DNA from: Calothrix sp. NIES-2100
GTDB taxonomy: Bacteria > Cyanobacteriota > Cyanobacteriia > Cyanobacteriales > Nostocaceae
NCBI RefSeq assembly: GCF_002368195.1
Contig: NZ_AP018178.1
Coordinates: forward strand, 5,794,145-5,858,144
Reading direction: 5' to 3'
DNA length: 64,000 nt
Both the position numbers and the translations under genes were made by a program. The notes under the pieces were generated by a model, which searched no databases, was not told the origin of the DNA, and saw only the letters and a list, made by a program, of their open reading frames with translations. Positions 34,585-43,500 of the stretch are shown one piece after another; the stretch's first letter is position 1, and each line of letters starts with the position of its first letter.

Positions 34585-34875
34585 ATGTTTGAACATACCA
34601 GCCGCTACTACAAGTTAGAAACAGCACAATACACAACTGCTAATGGTCAAAGAATTGCTTACAAGCGGCGCCGCTTTTTACCGCAAGCTAAGGATATGCC
34701 ATTGTATGTAGAAATTATTGTCAAAGATAGCGATCGCCTAGATTTAATTACTGCGCGTACTCTCGGAGTTTCCGAACAGTTTTGGCAAATTTGTGATGCC
34801 AACAACACGATGAACCCTGATGAACTCACTGCTGAACCTGGACAAAGGATACGAGTTCCAGTCCCCCAAGTGTAG
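34585..34875 (+). CDS. LysM/tail protein X-like baseplate protein
   Basis: 96 residues. HTSRYYKLETAQYTTANGQRIAYKRRRFLP opens the protein, and DSDRLDLITARTLGVSEQFWQICDANNTMNPDELTAEPGQRIRVPVP is a LysM-like fold as in phage gpX and T4 gp53. In eCIS this helps dock the hub to the tube or wedge. It lies between the tube-initiator and hub genes, which fits a split of a normally fused protein. Confidence 0.88.
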   Translation: MFEHTSRYYKLETAQYTTANGQRIAYKRRRFLPQAKDMPLYVEIIVKDSDRLDLITARTLGVSEQFWQICDANNTMNPDELTAEPGQRIRVPVPQV

Positions 34876-34909
34876 GAATTGTTAATCATTCATAGTTTTG
34901 GTATTGCTT

Positions 34910-36064
34910 ATGCCACTGGGCATTGATTTGAAAGTATTAATTGGGCGAAATAAGCCAGCACCTGCATCTTTTGAACTGATGGAGGCGTTACAGAGTGTGG
35001 AAGTTACTCACAGCGATCAAGGAAAATCTGGGTTTCAGATGACCTTTAGTGTAGGTCGTGCTGGTGCTATAGATTTACGGGATTACCAGTTGATTGTGAA
35101 TCCACTGTTAACACCTTACAACCGCGTCATTCTGATTGTAATTATTAACGCCAGAGCAGAAATACTCATGGATGGGATAATTACTCATCAACAGTTATCA
35201 CCAGGGATGCAGGTTGGTAGTTCTACTTTCACTGTGACTGGTGAGGATATTAGTGTGATGATGGACTTGGAGCAAAAGTCAGTTTCACACCCCGAACAAC
35301 AAGACGAACAAATTATCACCAAAATTCTTTCGGACTCGAAATACGCTAATTATCAGCTAATTCCCGATGTAAATTCAGCGCCAATAAAAGATAGACCAAC
35401 AAAGCAAGAACGAATTAAAACCCAGCAGGGAACAGACTTGCAATATATCCAATCCCTGGCAAGTCGCTATGATTTTGTGTTTTATATCACACCTGGTCCG
35501 GGAGTTGAACAAAACACAGCTTATTGGGGAAAACCCTTGCGGAAAAAAAGCTTCCTACCCCCACTGACAGTGAATATGGGGTCATATACGAATGTTGAGT
35601 CAATTAATTTTCAGCATGATACCCTCACTGCTTCTACTGTAGTCGGACAGGTTCAAGACCGCAAAGGTAACACGATCGCGTCGGTAAAGTTTGAAAGTAG
35701 CGATCGCGAAGATTTATCAAATCGACCAGCCCTAAAAAACCAAGCTTTTAAACGCACAACCATATTTCGCGAAACAGCTAGGCTGACCCTACAAGCACAA
35801 GCCCACGCCCAAGCAATGGTCAATAATTCTGTCGAAAAAGTAGTAACTGCTAGTGGGGAATTAGATACAATCCGTTACGGTGCAATCTTAGGACTGCGCG
35901 GAATCGTGGGGCTGCGAGGTGTAGGGTATACATATGATGGTTTTTATTATGTCAAATCTGTAACTCATAAACTCAAAAAAGGTGAGTATAAGCAAAGTTT
36001 TACCATGACTCGCGAAGGATTGGAGACAACGACGAAACAGCTACAGATGGGGGCTGGGGGATGA
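34910..36064 (+). CDS. baseplate hub protein (gp27/VgrG N-domain, gpD-like)
   Basis: 384 residues. Family landmarks include SGFQMTFSVGR, INARAEILMDGIITHQQLSPG, GSSTFTVTGEDISVMMDLEQ, TQQGTDLQYIQSLASRYDFVFYITPGPG and GFYYVKSVTHKLKKGEYKQSFTMTREGL. These match the phage late control gpD/VgrG hub domain that trimerises above the spike. The OB-fold spike is on the next gene rather than fused. The ATG at 34910 is preferred to a TTG at 34898. Confidence 0.9.
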   Translation: MPLGIDLKVLIGRNKPAPASFELMEALQSVEVTHSDQGKSGFQMTFSVGRAGAIDLRDYQLIVNPLLTPYNRVILIVIINARAEILMDGIITHQQLSPGMQVGSSTFTVTGEDISVMMDLEQKSVSHPEQQDEQIITKILSDSKYANYQLIPDVNSAPIKDRPTKQERIKTQQGTDLQYIQSLASRYDFVFYITPGPGVEQNTAYWGKPLRKKSFLPPLTVNMGSYTNVESINFQHDTLTASTVVGQVQDRKGNTIASVKFESSDREDLSNRPALKNQAFKRTTIFRETARLTLQAQAHAQAMVNNSVEKVVTASGELDTIRYGAILGLRGIVGLRGVGYTYDGFYYVKSVTHKLKKGEYKQSFTMTREGLETTTKQLQMGAGG

Positions 36065-36087
36065 GGGAGTGTGGGGAGAAATGACTT

Positions 36088-36141
36088 ATGCCCAATGCCC
36101 AATGCCCCATGCCCAATGCTCAATGCCCAATGCCCAATACT
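36088..36141. repeat. CCCAATG heptamer array
   Basis: Seven units of CCCAATG/CCCCATG lie in the gap before the spike gene. They also produce a spurious 32-residue N-terminal extension if an upstream GTG is used. Confidence 0.85.
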
Positions 36142-36166
36142 TGATAATTATTTGGAAGTAGCTAGT

Positions 36167-36919
36167 ATGGAAAAGTTTTTTGGGAAATATCGCGGTCAAG
36201 TTACAAATTCTCAAGACCCTCTGAATTTGGGAAGAATTCAGGTGCGAGTAGCAGCTATTTATGGGGAAGGTATAGAGAATTGGGCATTACCTGCAACACC
36301 TTATGCAGGAAAAGATATCGGCTTTTTTACAGTTCCGCCCGTAGGTTCAAATGTTTGGGTAGAGTTCGAGGGAGGCGACACAGATTATCCGATTTGGAGT
36401 GGCTGCTTTTGGGGTGAAGGCGAACTACCACAAGCAGCTAGGGTTAGCGAACCAGATAAAGTGCAAGTTTTGAAAACCAATGGAATTACATTTACTTGGA
36501 ATAATTTAGATAATAAAGGCTTATTTATTGAAGTCAAAGAACCTGTAGTAGATAGACCACTAAAAATGGTTTTTAATCCCCAAGGAATTGAAATAAATAA
36601 TAATAATGAACTGACTATAAAAATTACAGCAGATATCATCGAACTAAAAAATCGGGCTAATTCTACCGTTACCCTCAGAACCGATAGTATTCAAGTCAAA
36701 GAAGGCACTGTAGAGGTGAATCTGACTAGCAATCAAATTGAATTAAAAAGTCCACCAGGAGATATTAAGCTACAAGCAGCTACGGGTATTGAATTGAGTA
36801 ATCCGGCGGCAAATACAAAGCTGACACCTACAAGTATCGAGTTAACTGTTGGTGCAGCGAGTATCAAAATGTCGCCCGCTACAGTTAATGTCAATAATGG
36901 TGCATTGGAGGTGATTTAA
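36167..36919 (+). CDS. spike protein (gp5/gpV, VgrG C-domain-like)
   Basis: 250 residues. Residues 1-85 are the OB-fold (YRGQVTNSQDPLNLGRIQVRVAAIYG, WALPATPYAGKDIGFFTVPPVGSNVWVEFEGGDTDYPIWSGCFWG). Residues about 140-250 are a triple-stranded beta-helix with repeated I-E-L/T-S patterns (ITADIIELKNRAN, SNQIELKSPPGDIKL, PTSIELTVGAASIKM). The trimer forms the piercing spike. The ATG at 36167 with GGAAG upstream is the real start. Its stop overlaps the next start (TAATG). Confidence 0.92.
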   Translation: MEKFFGKYRGQVTNSQDPLNLGRIQVRVAAIYGEGIENWALPATPYAGKDIGFFTVPPVGSNVWVEFEGGDTDYPIWSGCFWGEGELPQAARVSEPDKVQVLKTNGITFTWNNLDNKGLFIEVKEPVVDRPLKMVFNPQGIEINNNNELTIKITADIIELKNRANSTVTLRTDSIQVKEGTVEVNLTSNQIELKSPPGDIKLQAATGIELSNPAANTKLTPTSIELTVGAASIKMSPATVNVNNGALEVI

Positions 36920-37242
36920 TGCCTGGTTTTTTGCTCAATTTGAGTAGCACTGTTTTGTGCGTCCACGCTGGACAGGCTAAACCGTCTGTTCCGAATCTGC
37001 GGGTGAAAGCAATGGGTTTACCAACAGCAACCCAAGGGCCTCCCTATATCATCGCTGGGTGCGTCAATCCCCCACCACCCGTCAATGTAGGCCCTTGTAT
37101 TCTTGGTAACTGGATTGTAGCCGCTCTCCGTGTCAAATCGATGGGAATGCCTGTGCTGTTGATGGATAGTCAGGCTATTTGTGTGCCAACAGGTACACCG
37201 TTAACAGTGGTATTAACTCAGATGCGGGTGAGGGGAATGTGA
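36919..37242 (+). CDS. PAAR-like spike tip protein
   Basis: 107 residues with several Cys and a His (VLCVHAGQ, IAGCVNPPPP, GPCILG, AICVPTG) between short beta turns, as in PAAR/DUF4280-like tip proteins that cap the spike and can bind metal. VKAMGLPTATQGPPY and VKSMGMPVLLMDSQ are an internal repeat. It starts within the stop codon of the spike gene, strongly supporting a joint role. Confidence 0.85.
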   Translation: MPGFLLNLSSTVLCVHAGQAKPSVPNLRVKAMGLPTATQGPPYIIAGCVNPPPPVNVGPCILGNWIVAALRVKSMGMPVLLMDSQAICVPTGTPLTVVLTQMRVRGM

Positions 37243-37357
37243 TTTGTCAGTTGTCAGTTGTCAGTTGTCATTTGTTCCATGCCCAATACCCCATGCCCAA
37301 TGCCCAATGACTAATGACTAATGACCAATGACCAATGACCAATGACTAATGACTAAT
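37241..37357. repeat. Heptamer arrays (TCAGTTG, CCCAATG, ACCAATG, ACTAATG)
   Basis: About 115 bases between the PAAR-like and gp25 genes are almost entirely tandem heptamers of four related sequences. Confidence 0.9.
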
Positions 37358-37358
37358 T

Positions 37359-37715
37359 ATGGAAATCGCTTATCCCTTTCGGATTGATGGACGTGGACGC
37401 GTAGCTGATGCTACGGAAAATGACCATGTTCGGCAAATGATTGAGCAGGTACTATTTACTATCCCTGGTGAACGAGTCAATCGTCCAGATTTTGGCTGTG
37501 GTTTGCAGCAATTAATTTTTGCACCTAATAGTGGGGAATTGGCTGCGGCTACGGAGTTTATTGTTAAAGGTGCTTTAGAACAATGGCTAGGTGATGTGAT
37601 TCAGGTGGAGGCTTTGCGGGTAGAAGCTATAGACTCCAAATTAGAAATCACTATTAGGTTCTTGATCCGTCGGACTCAAGAACGAAAAATTGAACTGTTC
37701 TCTCGTGAGGTTTGA
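37359..37715 (+). CDS. gp25-like baseplate wedge protein
   Basis: 118 residues with the gp25/lysozyme-like pattern: YPFRIDGRGRVADATENDHVRQMIEQVLFTIPGERVNRPDFGCGLQQLIFAPN, then WLGDVIQVEALRVE. The EPR-like core (GERVNRPDFG) is the signature that starts sheath polymerisation in CIS and T6SS. It ends one base before the next gene. Confidence 0.95.
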   Translation: MEIAYPFRIDGRGRVADATENDHVRQMIEQVLFTIPGERVNRPDFGCGLQQLIFAPNSGELAAATEFIVKGALEQWLGDVIQVEALRVEAIDSKLEITIRFLIRRTQERKIELFSREV

Positions 37716-37716
37716 G

Positions 37717-40272
37717 ATGGTAAGTTCCCAAAATCAAGTTCTCAAGCATCAGGCTGGTAGCGAACAACGACGGAAAATAGTTCGGAATCAAAAAAGCCTG
37801 AATGGCATTGATTATATAGAGTTGGCAAGAGACAAAAAAACTCTGCTGGTGCATTTTATTCATAATCTCCCCGGACAGGAAGATGCTGTTCCAGCAAATT
37901 CATCGTCTTTAACTGAGGAAAATTTGGCGATCGCCGGCGGTGTGACAATTAAGGATATTTCTGTCATATCTGTGAGTAGTTTTGCCAATGTCTTAACTTT
38001 AAGAGTCAATACCGCAGGCGATGAATTCTCTACTTATACATTGCGTATAGTAGATACCGACGATCAATCGAAACAACCTCCAGGCTTTGATCCCCAGTTG
38101 TCGGTGGTGGAATTTTCGTTTCGGGTTGATAGTAGGAGTGAATTTGATTGTCAGCCTGTGGTGGACTCGAATCAAGAGAGGACAACACCACCGATTATTG
38201 ATTACCTAGCTAAAGATTATGCGAGTTTCCGGCAGTTAATGCTAGACCGGATGACTGTGACTATACCGCAATGGCAGGAACGGAACCCTTCTGATATTGG
38301 TGTGATGTTGGTGGAGTTACTCGCCTATGCTGCCGATCGCCTAAGCTATTTTCAAGATGCTGTTGCCACGGAGGCTTATTTAGGTACAGCCAGAAGGCGA
38401 GTTTCCATTCGTCGTCATGCGCGGCTGTTGGATTATCCCATGCATGATGGTTGCAATGCCCGCGCTTGGGTGGCGATCGCCGTCAACGATCAAGGGAATG
38501 GTCAAAAGTTGCCACCAGGAACCAGATTATATACCAGAGTTGCTTCCCTACCATCACAATTTACTCTTGATGACTACCCAACACTTGTGAATGCTGGGGT
38601 GCAGATATTTGAAACCATGCACGATATTATTTTATATAAATCACATAATCAGATTAAATTTTATACTTGGGATGCTCAGGAATTTTATTTAAAAACAGGG
38701 ACGACGAAAGCAACGTTAGAGAATAAAAATCTCAAGCTGCAAGTCGGAGATGTCTTGATTTTCGAGGAAATTAAGGGAATAGATACAGGCTTAACAATAG
38801 ATGCAGATAGCAATCATCGCCATGTGGTGCGGTTGACAAATATTACAAAAAATACTGACCCATTACATAACAATAAAGAGTTATTAGAAATTGAATGGGC
38901 TGCTAGTGATGCCTTACCTTTTGCTTTGTGCATTGCCACCATAGTTGATGATAAACCAGTAGCCGATGTGAGTGTTGCGCGGGGTAATATTGTCCTGGCA
39001 GATCATGGCTGTACCGTACAAGAACAACTTCCAGAAGTACCCGAACAGGGACGTTATCGCCCACGATTGCAATTTGGGCCTTTGACACAACAAGCTTATG
39101 TACAGAACCGCAAACGTCCTTTTGACCCCAAAGCACCTGCTAGTGAGGCGTTGCAACAAGATTTGCGTTATGTTTTACCGCAAATTTGGTTACAAGAAAT
39201 CGCCGAAACCGGGAGAAAGAGATTGGGTGTAACGCAGTTGCGACAGATCACTGCATTATCTAACCCATCTGGGATTTCTTCTCCCCTAGCGACATCGCCC
39301 TTACCAAACACCTTTTCTGTGGGGAAATGTTGGCGATCGCAACGGGATTTACTCAACAGTGACAGCTTTGCGCGGGAGTTTGTCGTGGAGACAGAAGACG
39401 ATGGTGGTGCTTATCTGCGGTTTGGCGATGATATTTTAGGTAAAAAACCGGAACCACAAACCCAGTTTTTAGTAACTTATCGTATTGGTAATGGTACAGT
39501 TGGCAATGTCGCCGCCGAAGCGATTAACCAAATTGATCCTAACACCACCCAACTACGGAACTGGATCGAAAAAGTCCGCAACCCCTTAGCGGCGAGGGGT
39601 GGTACTGAACCAGAAGCCATTGAACAAGTGCGACTATATGCACCCCAAGCCTTTCGTACCCAAAAGCGGGCTGTCACAGAAGCAGACTATGCAACTATTA
39701 CCCAACGTTTTCCTGGTGTGCGGAAAGCAGTAGCCACGAGGCGGTGGACTGGTAGTTGGTACACAATTTTTATTACTGTAGACCGGGAGGGTGGTAAACA
39801 GGTATATGATGTTGACGAATTTAAGAATAAGTTAGCGACTTTTTTAGAAAGTTACCGTTTAGTGGGACAAGATATCCGAATTGACGGGCCGATATTTGTG
39901 CCATTAGATATTGCAATGACTGTGAAAGTTGCCCCGGATTATTTTAGCAGTCAAGTCAAAGAAGAACTGTTGAATGTATTTAGTAATCGAGTGTTACGCA
40001 ATGGACAATTAGGATTTTTTCACCCTGATAATTTTACCTTTGCCCAACCTGTCTTTTTAAGTAAAGTGATAGCGACGGCTATGCAAGTAGCGGGTGTGCT
40101 TTCTGTGAAAGTAACGAAATTCCAACGTTGGAATCTGCAACAACAAAGTTCACAGTTGGAAATTCAAGCCGGTCAAATTAACATTGGGCGGTTAGAAATT
40201 GCTTTGTTGGAAAACGATCCAAATACACCAACTAAAGGGAAGATTGAGTTTGTGATGGAGGGGGGGTTGTGA
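37717..40272 (+). CDS. baseplate J-like wedge protein (Pvc11-like)
   Basis: 851 residues. PPIIDYLAKDYASFRQLMLDRM, NPSDIGVMLVELLAYAADRLSYFQDAVATEAYLGTARRR and SIRRHARLLDYPMHDGCNARAWV are the typical N-terminal block of eCIS baseplate-J proteins. The C-terminal J domain has FGDDILGKKPEPQ, TYRIGNGTVGNVA and EAIEQVRLYAPQAFRTQKRAVTEADY. It forms the wedge with its partner gene downstream. The ATG at 37717 directly follows the gp25 stop, so a GTG/TTG start inside gp25 is unnecessary. Confidence 0.93.
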   Translation: MVSSQNQVLKHQAGSEQRRKIVRNQKSLNGIDYIELARDKKTLLVHFIHNLPGQEDAVPANSSSLTEENLAIAGGVTIKDISVISVSSFANVLTLRVNTAGDEFSTYTLRIVDTDDQSKQPPGFDPQLSVVEFSFRVDSRSEFDCQPVVDSNQERTTPPIIDYLAKDYASFRQLMLDRMTVTIPQWQERNPSDIGVMLVELLAYAADRLSYFQDAVATEAYLGTARRRVSIRRHARLLDYPMHDGCNARAWVAIAVNDQGNGQKLPPGTRLYTRVASLPSQFTLDDYPTLVNAGVQIFETMHDIILYKSHNQIKFYTWDAQEFYLKTGTTKATLENKNLKLQVGDVLIFEEIKGIDTGLTIDADSNHRHVVRLTNITKNTDPLHNNKELLEIEWAASDALPFALCIATIVDDKPVADVSVARGNIVLADHGCTVQEQLPEVPEQGRYRPRLQFGPLTQQAYVQNRKRPFDPKAPASEALQQDLRYVLPQIWLQEIAETGRKRLGVTQLRQITALSNPSGISSPLATSPLPNTFSVGKCWRSQRDLLNSDSFAREFVVETEDDGGAYLRFGDDILGKKPEPQTQFLVTYRIGNGTVGNVAAEAINQIDPNTTQLRNWIEKVRNPLAARGGTEPEAIEQVRLYAPQAFRTQKRAVTEADYATITQRFPGVRKAVATRRWTGSWYTIFITVDREGGKQVYDVDEFKNKLATFLESYRLVGQDIRIDGPIFVPLDIAMTVKVAPDYFSSQVKEELLNVFSNRVLRNGQLGFFHPDNFTFAQPVFLSKVIATAMQVAGVLSVKVTKFQRWNLQQQSSQLEIQAGQINIGRLEIALLENDPNTPTKGKIEFVMEGGL

Positions 40273-40516
40273 AGAAGGCAGAGGGCAGAGGGCAGAGGGG
40301 GGATGAAGGGGATGAGGGGGACAAGGGGGACAAGGAATTTTAGATTTTAGATTTGCGATAGCGCAGCGTTAGCGAGTCCACGAGCGTCTTTTGGATTCTA
40401 ATCTAAAATTTAAAATCCAAAATCCAAAATTGTTTTCAATGCCCAATGCCCAATGCCCAATGCCCAATGCCCAATGCCCAATGCCCAATGACAAATGACA
40501 ACTGACAACTGACAAC
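40273..40516. repeat. Dense repeat block between the two baseplate-J genes
   Basis: It contains GGCAGAG/GGGGACAAGG tandem units, a palindrome (about 40336-40431, AATTTTAGATTTTAGATTT with its complement) with a GCGATAGCGCAGCG repeat inside, and then seven CCCAATG units and TGACAAC units up to the ATG. No ribosome-binding site is visible before the next gene. Confidence 0.85.
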
Positions 40517-40517
40517 T

Positions 40518-43500
40518 ATGAATTCAGAAATCTACAATCGCCCTGGTTTACCCGCCCTCAGTTACCGCATTGGTGATTGGGCGACTTTTCGCCAAAGGAT
40601 GCTAGCTAATCTCTCAAAGCAGCCAGGAAATCCAGCACAACCAGACGATCGCCCTCTGGCTAAACTCAATACTCGGGCGAATGACGATCCCGCGATCGCT
40701 CTTTTGGATGCTTGGGCAATGGTAGCGGATGTGCTGACTTTTTACCAAGAACGGATCGCCAATGAAGGCTATATTAACACGGCTATTGAACAGCGTTCGG
40801 TGCTGGAATTAGCTCGCAGTATTGGTTATGAACTTAACCCAGGTGTGGCGGCTAGTACTTTTTTGGCGTTTGGAGTGGAGGATACTCCCAATAGTCCTGA
40901 TGTGGCGAAAGTGCCGAAGGGTACTCAAGTTGTCAGTGTTCCTCAGGGGGACGAGTTACCCCAAACTTTTGAAACCAGTGCCGAAATTATCGCCCATGTG
41001 GAGTGGAATGGACTAAAACCCCGATTGGCAAAACCCCAGGTGATTAATGCTACGACAGAAAAATTATACTTGCAGGGAATTGCAACGCAATTACAACCAG
41101 GCGATCGCATTCTGCTAATCGACGCACAACAGGCGGAACTTTGGTATTTACTCACTTTGGTAACGGTGGAAATCAAGCCAGAGGCGGGATATACCGCTAT
41201 TACTTGGGACAAAAATCTGCGGTTATCTCCACTTTTGCAACCGCAGGTATTCGCTTTTCGGCAACGGGCGACGTTGTTTGGCTATAATGCCCCGAAGTGG
41301 CAAGATATGCCTGATGATATCAAGCGGAATTTCGGCGGTACAATTAATGGTGGTATTTTTCGCACCAGTAACGATGGTCAAAATTGGACAGCTTTTAATA
41401 AAGGCTTGCCAACTACAGATATTCGGACTTTAGCTTTTAATCAAATTAGTGGCAAGCTATTTGTGGGAACTGAAGGTAGCGGTGTATTTCGCTATCAAGA
41501 AGACCAAGAAAAATGGCTAGCTGTCAATGTTGGTTTAACGAATCTCAATATTCAAACTTTATATATTGATACTAACGGCTATCTTTTTGCGGGAACTCCT
41601 AGCGGTGGCGTGTTTTCCTCAAAAGATAATGGTGAAAATTGGGCACAACTAAATATCGGTACTGTTGGACTTAGATCCGCTGGTACAAATAATTGGGAAT
41701 CAATAAATACAGGTTTACCAAATACAGTTGTCCGGGCAATTGACGAATATTCCACTACAATTATCGGTACAGGGACAATTAGCAGCGATGGGATTAACAT
41801 CACAGGTAATAGCACAGCATTTACTAAAGAAATTGCGATTGGCTATGTTATTAATGTCGCAGGGCAATCAAAAATAGTAACTGAAATCACTAATGATACA
41901 ACTTTAAAGGTTGATTCCGCTTTTGATTCTAATTTATCGAATATTCCATCTTTTTCTATTAGCGGTAATTACATTTTCCTTGGTACTGATGATGGTATAT
42001 ATTACTCGGCCGATCAAGGAAAGAATTGGCAGAAAAAACCATTAATTAAAGTAATTCGTTCACTAGTTACCTGTAATGTCCAGCAAGGTAAAGGAACAAT
42101 TTCCAGTACAGACACTACAGTAACAGGGACTAACACAAATTTTGCGGACGAATTGAAAGTAGGTGATGTGATTATTGCGGCTGGTCAACGTCGCACTATT
42201 TCTAGCATAGCAGCGAATAATCAAGAATTGACGATTGATTCTGCTTTTAGTTCAAATTTAGCTAGTGGAACTACATTTTTTATTGGTGATAGTTACATTT
42301 TAGCCGGCACCGATGATGGGATTTATGGATTTCAGAACCAAGATGTATTTTGGAATTTGAGAAAATTACAAGGTAAATCTGTACGTTCATTAATTACCTA
42401 TAATTACAATGGTGTACGCCAGATTTTAGCGGGTACGAATAGCGGAGTTTTTGGGTTCACTCATAACGTTAATACTTGGGAGGAGTTTAATCTAGGTTCA
42501 AATATTTTAGATGTGCAAGCACTAGCTGTGAATGAGACTAACGGCGATATTTATGCAGGGACTACGAGTGGTGTTTTTCGTTATGTTGCTAATAGCAATA
42601 GCTGGGAAGCAATTAATACTGCTTTGTCAAATCATAACGTTACTTCGCTGACTGCTTTTAGTAAACTGGGTACAGGGGCGATCGCTAGTCAAGCGGCTAA
42701 AGTCTTAACTGGTAGCGGGACGAAATTTACCCAAGAGTTAAAAGTAGGCGATCGCATCATTGTGGAAAGTCAAAGCAAAACCGTTACTGCGATCGCAGAT
42801 GATACTCATATCAGTGTTGATAGTGATTTTATCCCGCCTTTAACTCCCAGTACGCCGTTTACTATCAGATATGTGTTTGCTGGTACACCGTTTGCGGGTT
42901 TTGTGGAAGATAAAAGTGTAGATTCACAAAAACCAGAATGGCCTAATTTTAAAATTGAAGCCAAGAAAGAGAATGGCAATCAAAAGCTAGATTTAGATAC
43001 TTTATATCCAAAAATTTTACCAGATAGCTGGATTGTTTTGGTGAGGGAAGACAACACTGATACCAAACCTTGTCAAGTTAAAAGTACATCAACTGTGTCC
43101 TTGGAAAAATTTGGTTTAACCGCCAAAGTTACAGAAATTGAAACTAAGACTGATGTTACTTCCCGGAATCATTTTGGTTTGCGGGAGACGGTTGTGTTAG
43201 TGAACAGCGAACAGTTAAATTTAGTTGCAGAACCCTTGACAGTTGTCGCTAAACAGCAGGAAATTTTTCAAGATCCAATTCAGGAGAATCAAATTTACCT
43301 GAAAGAATATGTCCCAGGATTAACAGTAGATAAAACTTTGATAGTTAGCGGTAAATATATCCGCGCTGTCATCAAAAATATTGGTGGAGTCTATTGCTTA
43401 AACCGCGAAACCTGGGAACGGAGAAATACCAGCTTAAGCAATACCGCAGTGCGATCGCTTGTCAGTTTTTCCACCGCCGGAAAGAATTATCTGTTTGCGG

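Noticed and set aside
36071..36166. Upstream GTG start for the spike gene
   Set aside because: The added 32 residues are translated heptamer repeats, and a good ribosome-binding site precedes the ATG at 36167.
37241..37357. Tandem short repeats suggesting CRISPR or iterons
   Set aside because: They are 7-base STRR arrays with no spacers and occur at many sites in the window, so neither a CRISPR nor an origin is supported.
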